A stretch of 23,509 nt of DNA from Phallusia fumigata. Its lineage: Eukaryota > Chordata > Ascidiacea > Phlebobranchia > Ascidiidae. This document shows positions 10,454 to 18,705 of this stretch, in pieces. The stretch's first letter is position 1. The number at the start of each line of letters is the position of its first letter. Made by a program: the position numbers and the translations under genes. The notes beneath the pieces were generated by a model. The model was not told the origin of the DNA and made no database searches. It saw only the letters and a program-made list of their open reading frames with translations. The stretch spans positions 1 to 23,509 of the forward strand of contig QXVZ01024268.1 of NCBI GenBank assembly GCA_008931825.1. The letters are read 5' to 3'.

Positions 10454-10596
10454 GTGAACACTTCTACTGATGCTGACAACCGAATAGTCAACGGAACATA
10501 TATGTGTCATGCAAAATAGCAAGTGCAACATGCAAGTAATTGTGCAACAATCAACACCGAGCTCACTATTCGGAGCAGCAACATGGACGTGTTCAC
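10454..10596. repeat. Array anchor repeat, copy 4
   Basis: Same anchor. It shares ATAGTCAACGGAACATA with copies 5 and 6, so the copies fall into a left group (1-3) and a right group (4-6). A 2-bp insertion near its centre breaks the plus-strand frame. Confidence 0.85.
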
Positions 10597-10778
10597 AAAA
10601 ACGTAATTCGCATCTTTACATCCATAACAAAAAAGCTCCTGCGAGATTCTACTACTTGCCTTTGCAACTTTACAAACTGCCTTTATCGATATTTTCACAA
10701 CATACACAATACTTATTTAGCTTCAACAATTTGTTTCACGTAGTATTCTGCCTAGCTCCACTGCACAAGTTTACTTGC

Positions 10779-10877
10779 ATTGAGCAGTTGCTTCCCGTGG
10801 ACAGGTTGGTCTGTACTTCGCTTCCGCTGTTGTGAATTCATGTCGAAATTCATGTGGTGGTTGAAACGTATTTGGAT
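10779..10877 (-). pseudogene. Exon-like block class C, GC donor
   Basis: Acceptor TTTTGTTGCAG and the rarer GCAAGTAAAC donor enclose 99 nt. The open frame includes FQPPHEFRHEFTTAEAKYRP. Copies near 9480-9550 (PFQALDEFRNN) and 13318-13410 (NPFQTAHEFRHVFTKAQARY) share the frame, so three copies agree on it. Confidence 0.4.
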
Positions 10878-11203
10878 CTGCAACAAAATTAAGTAGATCT
10901 AAATTAATTGTACTTCCACGGATTTTTTTATACATCGTTCGATGATATGCTGTTAGAAGAGAAATTTCAAAGCAACAAATTTAAAGGTCCAGGATGACAA
11001 GATTTCCGCTTGCAGCCTAAATTCCGTCTGATCTTGTTCATACGACGGAAGAACTCTTCTCCAAACCCAATTGCCAAGAGTTCTCGTTGTCAGCGTCAAA
11101 CTCGAGAATTTTTCTGAAACAAAAACATACCACAGACAGAAAAATTGCCAAATCCTCTCCATACACCGCCTATTGCAAATCATGTCGCATATTGCATGTC
11201 GCA

Positions 11204-11235
11204 AAGGCGAAACAGTGTGCACCCTGTTTAGCCTT
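11204..11235 (-). other. Type-2 hairpin with GTGCAC loop
   Basis: AAGGCGAAACAG and CTGTTTAGCCTT arms: 11 of 12 positions pair around TGTGCACC. It lies 91 bp upstream of a TTTTTGTTTCAG acceptor. Confidence 0.75.
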
Positions 11236-11488
11236 CAACAATAAATTTTTGTTTAACTAGTTTCAGCTTACAATCGTTTCCTGGCAATATGTCGACTCAC
11301 CGTTTAAGCATTGAACTGTTGCATTTGTCCTCTTCAAATTGTAGTGATCTTACAAGCAGTGATTGTCTGTTGTGTCCAGTGCTGGTCTAAGGTTCAGAAA
11401 CAGTAAAGCCAGAAATAAAACGATATTAGTGATGCATAATTATTGAAAAAAATGTGTTTATAACAAGCAATGCAATTGGTGTACCAGA

Positions 11489-11515
11489 GGCGGTCAGCGT
11501 GCACTCTGTACCACC
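11489..11515 (-). other. Type-1 hairpin with GTGCAC loop
   Basis: GGCGGT-CAG and CTG-TA-CCACC form a two-part stem around CGTGCACT. It lies 94 bp upstream of the class A-like block near 11362-11395. Confidence 0.65.
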
Positions 11516-11713
11516 TCCAGTGTTCAGTTGAATTCGTTTGAAGACAGAAATTTTAACTTACGTTCAATTAGTTACATACAGCACTTGTACGAAGAAACTG
11601 ATCAGTTATCCCTTTTGTATCTTTCTCGGTCACAGTAATACTTTCCTATAAAACAATGATCACCAGAGTTTTTACACGCACAACGCAAAAATGTTTTACT
11701 GTTGTTTGCTTAC

Positions 11714-11823
11714 ATTTGGTGTGCGATGCTTCGAATAACGTCATGTACCGGATTCCTCCACTGCTTTAGCCGCTGCAGGTTAAGCAAGTCACATGATATT
11801 TCGGAAAGGTGTTGGACAGATAT
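11714..11823 (-). pseudogene. Exon-like block class C
   Basis: TTTTGTTGCAG acceptor and GTAAGCAAAC donor enclose 110 nt, open in the frame starting ISVQHLSEIS and ending VHDVIRSIAHQ. The QHLSEISNG-type start recurs at about 9404, 12804 and 15033. Confidence 0.4.
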
Positions 11824-12130
11824 CTGCAACAAAACTAACACAGCAATTAAGTTCGAGCAAGCCTAATATTAAAGTGTAATATTTCTTATAATCGAACATA
11901 GCAAATGTGTTTAGGGTTATTAGATAGTAGTGCAGCCTATGACACTCTTGCTGCATATATTTTACGGTTGTTTGCTTACATTTGATGTGTGATGTTGTTT
12001 GATGAGTTCCCGTTGTCAGCGTCAAACTCTTTCCTGAAACAGAAACACACCACAGACAGAAAGATACAAAATCATCTCCATACACCGCCTATTGCAAATA
12101 ATATCGCATATTGCATATTGCGGAAACAGT

Positions 12131-12158
12131 GGCGAAACAGTGCGCACCTTGTTTAGCC
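12131..12158 (-). other. Type-2 hairpin, variant loop TGCGCACC
   Basis: Stem kept (GGCGAAACAG and TTGTTTAGCC). The loop hexamer is GUGCGC on the minus strand, which can still pair with GUGCAC through one G-U. Confidence 0.65.
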
Positions 12159-12429
12159 TTCAACAATAACACTTTCGTTTAACTAATTTAAGCTTACAAT
12201 CGTTTGGTTACAATGTTGTCGACTCACCGCTTAAGCATTAAACTGTTATATTTGTCCTCTCCAACTTCTAGTGATCTTACAAGCTGTGATTATTGTATCC
12301 ACTCCTGGTCTAAGGTTCTGGAGAAAAAAACGCAGAAACAACAAAGCAAGAAATATAACGATATTAGTGATGCATAATTATTAAAAGAAAAAATGTGTTT
12401 TTGACAAGCAATACAAATGGAGTACAAAA

Positions 12430-12456
12430 GGCGTCCAGCGTGCACTCTCTACCACC
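12430..12456 (-). other. Type-1 hairpin with GTGCAC loop
   Basis: Degraded stem (GGCG.. and ..ACCACC) but GTGCAC intact at 12440-12445. It lies 105 bp upstream of a class A-like block near 12325. Confidence 0.5.
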
Positions 12457-12684
12457 TCCCGTGTTTAGTTTAATTCGTTTCAAGACAGAAATTTTGAAAT
12501 ACGTTTAATTAGTTACATACTGTACCTGTACGAAGAGATTTATGGAAACTTAACTGTGTAAATGCAGGTTGTCTGATTCGTAATCCCTTTTGTTTCTTTC
12601 TTCGTCACAGTAATGCCTACGGAACAAAGTTTACCAGAGTTGTTACACGCACAACGCAAAAATGTTTTACGGTTGTTTGCTTAC

Positions 12685-12804
12685 ATTTGGTGTGCGATGC
12701 TTCGAATAACGTCGTAGCGAATAACGTAGCTGATTCCTACGTTGCTATTCCTGCTGCAGGTTTTGCAATCTATTTGACATTTTGGAAAGGTGCTGCACAG
12801 ATAT
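12685..12804 (-). pseudogene. Exon-like block class C
   Basis: TTTTGTTTCAG acceptor and GTAAGCAAAC donor enclose 120 nt. This is the tandem partner of 11714-11823 with an in-frame stop and an 18-bp local duplication (GAATAACGT repeated). Confidence 0.4.
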
Positions 12805-13028
12805 CTGAAACAAAACTAACACAGCAATTAAGTTCGAGCAAGCCTAATATTTAAAGTGTAAAATTTCCTATGCAAACATTACAAAAGTGTTTAGGGTTAT
12901 TAGATAATAGTGCAGCCTATGACATTCTTGCTGCATACATTTGTCCCAAATTTGCTGACCTAGGTATAGTTTCAGAGCTAAACTATTATTTATTTAAACG
13001 ATTATGCTTGCAGAATGCATTAATGTTT

Positions 13029-13158
13029 GATGTTGATGCTGACAACCGAATAGTCAACGGAACATACGTGACATGCAAAATAGCAAGTGCAACATGCAAA
13101 CAGTTCCGCAAAAATCGAAACCGTGCTCACTATTCGGAGCAGCAACAGGAAGTGTTCA
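13029..13158. repeat. Array anchor repeat, copy 5
   Basis: Same anchor with a diverged start (the ACTTCCAC block is gone, TTGATGCTGACAACC remains). The plus frame is open to a stop just after ACGAAAACG. Confidence 0.85.
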
Positions 13159-13930
13159 CGAAAACGTAAGTTTTGCTTAAGTTTAAACAAGCTCCTGCGA
13201 ACCTCTACTATTTGCTCATTGCAACTTCACAAACACCGATGCTGATTTAGCTTCAAAAATTTGTTTTACGTTTTATCCTGCCTACTAAGCGCCCTTATTA
13301 ATTGTAAGTTTACTTACATTAGGCAGTTGGTTCCTGTGGACATGTTGTATCTCGCTTGCGCTTTTGTAAATACATGTCGAAATTCGTGGGCTGTTTGAAA
13401 CGGATTCATGTGCACCGTTAGTTGTATGTGGTTAGCATGGTATACCTTGTAGAGCGATTGCCGAAGTGAAAAAACAAGTACTGGGTGACAAGATTATCCG
13501 CTTGTTGCTTGACTTCCGTCCAATCATGAACTGGAGGTTGTCCATACAAAGAAAGAAGAACCAGTTGCTAAGAGTTTACGTTGTCAACAAATTAAGCTGA
13601 AACAAAAACATGCCACAGACAGAAAAATGCAAAATCATCTTTATACACCGCATCTTTAGCCTTTTACCGAACACATTTTGTTTAACCAATTAATCGTAGA
13701 ACATTATCTTTTATTTTTGCTTGCAATCGTTTACTGGCCATGTGCTCGACTCACTTGTTAAGCACTGAATCGTTTTAATCAGTTGTCCTTTTCTAATCCC
13801 AGTAGTTCTACAAGCAGTGATTGTCCGAGGTTCTGAGGAAAAACAAGAAATACCAAAACGAGAAATGTAACTCCATTAGTGATATATAGTTATAAAAAAA
13901 GCGGTAAGGTCAATCAACTGGAGTACAAGG

Positions 13931-13958
13931 GGCGGTCAGCGTGCACTCTGACACCACC
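13931..13958 (-). other. Type-1 hairpin with GTGCAC loop
   Basis: GGCGGT-CAG and CTG-ACACCACC arms around CGTGCACT, placed about 96 bp upstream of a class A-like block. Confidence 0.6.
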
Positions 13959-14537
13959 TCCTTATTCAGTTTAATTCGTTTATGGATATTTGAATCACAT
14001 TTACTCAGTTACACACAATAAAACTAATTTGAACTTAACTATGTGAATGCCGGTTGTCTGGTCAAGTAATCCTTTTTTTATCCTTTCCTTGTTGCAGTAA
14101 TACTTGCCTATAAAAACAATGACAGGCTGAAATTAAACACACACAACGCAAAAATGTGTTTTACGGTTGTTTGCTTTCATCTGGTGTGTGGTGCTTCAAA
14201 CTACGTTGGTGAACCTCCACTGCTTTTGCTACTGCAGGTTTTGTAATCCATTTAATATTTTGAAAAGGTGTTGGGGGGACATCTGCAACAAAACTAACAC
14301 AGCAAATTGCAAATCGTGGATGACAAGATTATTCGCTTGCTGGTTGACTTCCGTTCAATCATGACCTATAAGTTGTCCATACGAAGGAAAAAGAACTCTC
14401 CTCCAATCCCCTTTCCCGAGAGTTTACGTTGTCAGCGGCAAATTTAAGATTTGCTGAAACAAAACATACCACAGACAGAAAAATGCGAATTCATCTCTAT
14501 ACACCGCCTATTGCTAACAATTTTGCATATTACAGTA

Positions 14538-14566
14538 GGCGAAACAGTGTGCACCCTGTTTAGCCT
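14538..14566 (-). other. Type-2 hairpin with GTGCAC loop
   Basis: GGCGAAACAG and CTGTTTAGCC arms around TGTGCACC, 85 bp upstream of a TGTTTCAG acceptor at 14453. Confidence 0.7.
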
Positions 14567-15240
14567 TCATTAAAATAACTAAATTAAGCTTACAATCGTT
14601 TTCTGGCAATGTTTTTGACTCATCTCAGTAGTCCGACAAACAGTGATGGTCTATTGTATCCAGTGCTGGTCTAAGGTTGTGAGGGAAAAAGCGCACAGCA
14701 GTAATTCCTTGAGTGGACTTTCAGTGGAAGGAAGGTCGATCAGATGTCACCCACTCCTGATGGGATCAGAACAACAAAGCAAGAAATATAACAACATTAT
14801 TGATGCACAGTTGATCAAAAATGTGTTTGTGACAAGCAATGCGATTGGCGCACAAGAGTAACTCTGTACTACCTCCTTATTCAGTTAATTTCGTTTGTAG
14901 ACAGAAATTTAATTTCGTGTAATTAGTACATACTGTACCTGTATAAAGAATCAGATTTAAACTTAACCGAGAACATGCCGCTTGCAGCTCTTGCAATCCA
15001 TTTAACATTCCGGTAAGGTGTTCAACAGACACCTGTAACAAGACTAACAACACAGCCTTCAGCTTCAAGCAAACCTAATATTATAAGTATAGGATTACAG
15101 CACATGTGTCTCAGGTTATGAGACGATAATGCAGTATATAATTGCTGCGTATATGTGTCGCAATTTTGTTGACCTGAGTTTAGTTTTGAAGCATGTGTTT
15201 AACGATTATATATGCTTGGAGAATGCGTTAATATTTTGAT

Positions 15241-15380
15241 GTGGACACTTCCACTGATGCTGACAACCGAATAGTCAACGAAACATATACGTGACATGCG
15301 AAACAGTAAGTGCAACATGCAAATAATTGAGTGAAAATCAACACCATGCTCACTATTCGGTACAGCAACAGGAAAGTGTT
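15241..15380. repeat. Array anchor repeat, copy 6
   Basis: Last full anchor copy, 2212 bp after copy 5. It has the same 2-bp insertion class as copy 4, which puts TGA in the plus frame. Confidence 0.85.
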
Positions 15381-15520
15381 CCCGAATACGTGAGTTTTAC
15401 TTTTAAAGCTTATATGGACAAAAGAAAAGTTAGTATGTACTATTTGCTTATTGCAGAGCGATATTATACCAACGTGCATTATATTGGTTAAGGTCACAAT
15501 GCGTTTAAATATGTCAACAT

Positions 15521-15557
15521 GCGAAGACAGGATAGGTGCACGCCATACTGCCCTCGC
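15521..15557 (-). other. Type-4 hairpin with GTGCAC loop
   Basis: GCGAAGACAG and CTGCCCTCGC pair at all ten positions on the minus strand (two G-U). The inner stem AUGG/CUAU replaces the AUAA/UUAU of the 16169 copy, including a compensatory A-U to G-C change. Confidence 0.75.
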
Positions 15558-16007
15558 ATGGTAGTAAAAGTAATAGATTAACCGTATATGCGGATTCCTA
15601 CTGACTTTTTAACATGGCTCCGGTTGTCTTTTATACAGGTCAAATTTCTCTTCATAGTAGTTAGAAACGGATATTGACGAAAATCTGCAACAAACTAACA
15701 TAATTCAAATTTATTTTAAATGTACTTACATTATGTCAAAAATTCGAATTGATTTACTTTTAATAATTACAAGCCGCCAATTACACAGCAAATAAATCAC
15801 GTTTGTTGCTTTTTCTAGATTAGCTAAAAACAATAAAGGCGAAACATAAACATAGTGTCATTGCACATGGTTTGTATTAAATGTTAAGTTAGCTTATTGT
15901 AAACCATTATGACTGGTGAACATACTTGGTAACAATCGTCAACTAAATAAGGAAATTTATATGCTCACATTTCAAGTCGAAACAAGAACGGAAATCCAAA
16001 CGTTAAC

Positions 16008-16086
16008 ATACCCCTCCTGTGAACACTGTAGATTACATGATGGTCCTGTTGCACTGGAATACATGAAAACTCCTTCTGTAATGCTT
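16008..16086 (-). other. Exon-like block, open
   Basis: TTTTATTTCGCAG acceptor; open frame SITEGVFMYSSATGPSC followed by NLQCSQEGY, with GTTAAC as a weak donor. A type-4 hairpin lies 83 bp upstream. The opposite strand is also open here (15916-16134, 72 codons from ATG), so the coding strand is uncertain. Confidence 0.3.
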
Positions 16087-16168
16087 CTGCGAAATAAAAC
16101 AGGTGAAGTACAAGAAATTCTGCGTCATACGTGATCTAAATAATGAGTGTATAAATTTGTTAACATGC

Positions 16169-16201
16169 GAAGACAGGATAAGTGCACGTTATACTATCTT
16201 C
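16169..16201 (-). other. Type-4 hairpin with GTGCAC loop
   Basis: GAAGACAG and CTATCTTC (eight pairs, one U-G on the minus strand) plus inner AUAA/UUAU around CGUGCAC, 83 bp upstream of the TTTCGCAG acceptor at 16086. Confidence 0.75.
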
Positions 16202-16438
16202 CCATGCTAGTCATAAAATAACGTAACAACAGTTAATCGTTAAGTTACATTTCGATTTGCATTTAACATTTACTTGCCTGTTTGGCGTCAATTTCCTTGT
16301 CTAGCAGTCAGTGGATGGTCTCAAAACATTTATCACATGTCACACGAGGATCTGAAATAAAATAATTCAGCAGCAGTACCGTGCATTTAGTAAGTTGTCT
16401 TAAGTTTACTAAACAACATTTTACAATTCGGTATCGGT

Positions 16439-16476
16439 GTAGAAATAAACAAGTGTGCACCCCAGTCTACTTCTAC
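16439..16476 (-). other. Type-3 hairpin with GTGCAC loop
   Basis: GTAGAAATAAAC and GTCTACTTCTAC form 12 pairs on the minus strand with two G-U; the plus strand would have two A-C mismatches. GTGCAC is at 16455-16460, 88 bp upstream of a TTTATTTCAG acceptor. Confidence 0.75.
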
Positions 16477-16528
16477 AACGACACCAAATTTAAAACAATG
16501 AAACAAACTTCATCTTTTTCGTTGGTGA

Positions 16529-16870
16529 TTCGTCTTTGGGACGTCATCCTTCGGCATAGCTACCTTCCCCACGAGTTGCAAAAGAAGAATGACACGCCGC
16601 CACGCCAAAGCTACGTGGCTTCATTTTTTCCCTTTTTCGACCAATTAAAACGCTTGCTATCGTAACGTCACAGGAGCGCTCTTCATCCGTCCAATGGCTG
16701 ACTTTATTGCACCAATTAGTGAGTTGCGCTAGGAGCAGGTTAATTAGATGCGTGAGGCAAAGCGCTGGTCTACAGGCGGTCGTTTGAACGTGACGTGGTG
16801 TGATTTGATTGGCGCTTGTAGCACCATTGTGTTTGCTGGAAGCATTGCTTGCATAGGTGTTAGAAAGAAA
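16529..16870. repeat. GC-richer CRE-like repeat module, copy 2
   Basis: Second copy of the module at 6899-7215. It contains a 118-codon minus-strand open frame (16544-16900) that is not conserved in copy 1, so I do not call it a gene. It sits at the right end of the array, where a minus-strand promoter would be expected; that role is inference only. Confidence 0.65.
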
Positions 16871-17234
16871 AATTTCGGCAGCCATTAGCGTTTTTATCAT
16901 GTATTAAAATCTGCTTTAACTGTTTCGTGTTAAGAACGAAATGTTGACCTGGACAGCAACTAATTAACCGTTACGATTTTTTGTTCGTATTTGATCAAAC
17001 TCATGTTTAATGTATTTTATTTTTATTTCTTTTGTGCAGATGCAAAGACAAATGGTATATTAAACGGCAATGAAGCCTATTGTTAGTAATAAGGTAGCAA
17101 ATTTGAAGTTTGCCGCAAAATTAATTTAGTTACATTTGGCGAAAGTAAAGTAATATACACAAAACAAATGTGTTGACAACAAAATGTAATAATATGACTT
17201 ACCTTGCAACAAAATGTATATCCTTGGACTGACA
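16871..17234. other. Spacer between array and EGF region
   Basis: AT-rich. TTTCTTTTGTGCAG at about 17027-17040, followed by ATGCAAAGACAAATGG, could be a remnant EGF-exon acceptor, but the following sequence is too degraded to call. Nothing else recognisable. Confidence 0.4.
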
Positions 17235-17370
17235 TCGACATAAACCAACACTCCGTCGTTTAAACAGAAACTATGGCATTTTTGGAATTTGCACGCGTCA
17301 GTATACCTGGAAATTTTAAAGCAAATGTCAATATGGATTCGCATACCAGGCAAAAGTATATAAGTGTTGC
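17235..17370 (+). pseudogene. Degenerate EGF exon, relic of exon 8
   Basis: GCGTCAGTATACCTGGAAAT and GCAAATGTCAATATGGATTC match exon 8 at 22251-22321 in order (about 70% by eye). One frame still reads SKCQYGFAYQAK against CKCQTGFAYQGK in the intact exon. The first half is badly eroded, with stops, and the donor is lost. Confidence 0.75.
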
Positions 17371-17648
17371 GATACATTCACTGCAACTGAAGCAAAACTT
17401 TGCTAAAATACTTTGGCGGCAATCAGGGAAATTTTAACCCGCTAGATGGCGCACAAAGTTGCAGTCAACGGAGTTCTCTGATATGGTTGACCTGTGTACG
17501 GATGGGAATTGGCTCGGGAAAGGTCCAAAAGTTTTAAGTAAATTTATACCGTGTTTTTTGTTACCTCTACAAGGTATGTGCAGTCACACATTTCTTTTTT
17601 TGTGTGTGTTCACCTATTTTTTGACTAAAAATAACCAAACTTTTACAG

Positions 17649-17767
17649 ATGTAGACGAGCGTACGAAAGAAAAAAAACAGTTGCCACAAGGGAGGGACAT
17701 GTACAAACCACATTGAAAGTTACTCGTGTCAGTTAATTTTCCTGGATTTACCTAAACGTTGCACGTC
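17649..17767 (+). pseudogene. Degenerate EGF exon, relic of exon 9
   Basis: An intact acceptor TTTTACAG is followed by ATGTAGACGAGCGTACGAA, then TTGCCACAAGG, ACCACATTGAAAGTTACTCG and TGTCA, tracking exon 9 at 22578-22703. Frameshifts and a lost first cysteine (DVDER for DVNEC) make it non-functional. It lies about 280 bp after the exon 8 relic; the intact exons 8 and 9 are 256 bp apart, so both appear to come from one duplication event. Confidence 0.85.
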
Positions 17768-17777
17768 CAGAAAAAAT

Positions 17778-18088
17778 GCCAAATTTAATACAATTTAGTT
17801 AGATAAATTATACGCAACATGTTTACCACAGGCGCCTTTATATTCACCAAATGTCTATGCTGTTTGAGGGAAGAAAACTGCAATAAAAATGTGTATTCGG
17901 TGTGTCGAAAACTGATTTGCGCTATCCCATAAAAAACTATAAAGTCAAATTTAGAACGTTTTAGCGAGCAAAATTTTAAGCTGCATGTTTACCACATGAG
18001 CATTTATATTTACAAAATGTCCATACACTGCTTAAGTAAACAAAACCAAAATAAAAATGGGTTAGAACAGTAAGCACAGATTTGCGCA
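17778..18088. repeat. Two-copy tandem duplication, period ~166 bp
   Basis: CAACATGTTTACCACAGGCG (17815) and CTGCATGTTTACCACATGAG (17981), with matching TTTATATT, AAATGTC, CAATAAAAATG or CAAAATAAAAATG, and GATTTGCGC blocks downstream. The copies are clearly diverged. Confidence 0.8.
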
Positions 18089-18099
18089 TGACAGTACAT

Positions 18100-18620
18100 C
18101 CTATCGCTTTTGCATCGCCAGGCAGCGTGGCTACGTCACTTCACCAATTAATGGAAGCTTCCTGAACTGTCGCCGTCGCTCAGTTGCACGCTAGGGTATA
18201 CAGCGCAACGCAGGTACAGTTTTGTATTTGTTTATTTTTTAAAACGACTTTGCATACAAAAGAGGTTATTGACAATGTATTAGAAAAGAGAATATGTTTT
18301 GAGGTTTTTTCAGGTTTCGAAGCGTTATTTGCTTTATCAACGTAATACATTAGGTTTGGATATTTGAAGATTTATGGAGTGTTCAAGTGAATGGATTATT
18401 CTTAGGCCTTTAAAATTACTATGTAGCGTTAAGAAATGCAAGCCCATATATATAAAGCAATATACATTGATGTACATTCACAATAAGGTACAGCATATCC
18501 ACAGATACGTTTGTCTTCGCCGAAAACTGAGTAGTTTTATGGATCGATCATCCCTTGTTATTTTAGCTCTGTGCAGCGTTGCACATTTATTACCAAAGTC
18601 TGTTAACATTAAACAAAACT
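18100..18620 (+). promoter_or_regulatory. Upstream region of the EGF gene, possible promoter
   Basis: A locally GC-richer stretch (about 18105-18215) holds a CRE-like core (CTACGTCACTT at 18131) and precedes the first coding exon by about 400 bp. No TATA box can be assigned with confidence. Open frames starting at 18374 and 18539 (the latter MDRSSLVILALCSVAHLL) overlap the main start in another frame, so the transcript start, or a trans-splice site, probably lies downstream of them. Confidence 0.3.
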
Positions 18621-18705
18621 ATGAAGGGCTTTGTCCTGATGTTAACCATGTCAGTTTGCATGGTTGGAAATCGTGGAACAGCCTCTAAGATTTACCGAGA
18701 CGCTT
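18621..18705 (+). CDS. EGF gene exon 1: start and signal peptide
   Basis: ATG followed by 27 codons (MKGFVLMLTMSVCMVGNRG, then TASKIYRDA), donor CTT|GTAAGT. The start was chosen because this frame joins exon 2 and gives a basic-hydrophobic signal sequence. Internal methionines at codons 7, 10 and 14 are alternatives. Confidence 0.75.

Larger units (their letters stand above)
11160..13100. repeat. Recent ~0.93-0.97 kb direct duplication inside the array
   Basis: Two successive units are much more alike than other copies. Both carry ATACACCGCCTATTGCAAAT, a type-2 hairpin, GATCTTACAAGC, a type-1 hairpin, ACACGCACAACGCAAAAATG, GTTTGCTTACATTTGGTGTG and TGTTTAGGGTTATTAGATA. Matching points lie at 11162/12080, 11204/12131, 11489/12430, 11704/12675 and about 11910/12890. 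This is a younger expansion step within the older array. Confidence 0.8.
1..16900 (-). repeat. Diverged tandem array, ~2.4 kb higher-order unit, exon-like and hairpin modules
   Basis: The same modules recur in the same order through most of this stretch: a 130-140 bp anchor (six copies, spaced 2455, 2500, 2407, 2575 and 2212 bp), exon-like blocks ending at CTGCAACAAAACTAAC on the plus strand, hairpins with GTGCAC loops, and a block starting ATACACCGCCTATTGCAAAT (about 9045, 10200, 11162, 12080, 13640, 14508). Read on the minus strand, many module edges are good splice signals, which is why I give that strand. Copies differ by many substitutions and indels, so the array is old. No long reading frame crosses it and most candidate exons contain stops. 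It may be a decayed gene made of duplicated exons, a spliced non-coding locus, or a gene of which only part is functional. No transposase or reverse transcriptase was seen. Confidence 0.75.

Noticed and set aside
1591..14566. Iron-responsive element (CAGTGT next to a stem)
   Set aside because: The CAG belongs to the paired stem, the loop is longer than a hexaloop, and the required bulged C five bases upstream is absent.
3092..15380. Plus-strand repeated peptide (TDADNRMFNGT... with conserved cysteines) as a small-protein family
   Set aside because: Frame is open in copies 1-3 and 5 but closed by indels in copies 4 and 6. The opposite strand is equally open, there is no conserved start codon, and the stretch is only about 40 codons.
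15916..16134. 72-codon plus-strand frame with coding-like composition
   Set aside because: The opposite strand carries an equally open block with splice-like borders and a hairpin upstream; no start context or other copy supports the plus frame.
1..16900. CRISPR array, rRNA or tRNA repeats
   Set aside because: Units are kilobase-sized and diverged, with no short identical direct repeats and spacers, no tRNA cloverleaf or B-box pattern found by eye, and no rRNA similarity.
1..16900. Autonomous transposon or retroelement
   Set aside because: No long frame, reverse transcriptase or transposase motif, or long terminal repeats were seen.
16544..16900. 118-codon minus-strand open frame as a gene
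   Set aside because: It overlaps a duplicated CRE-like module whose other copy (6899-7215) does not keep the frame, and it has no recognisable domain.
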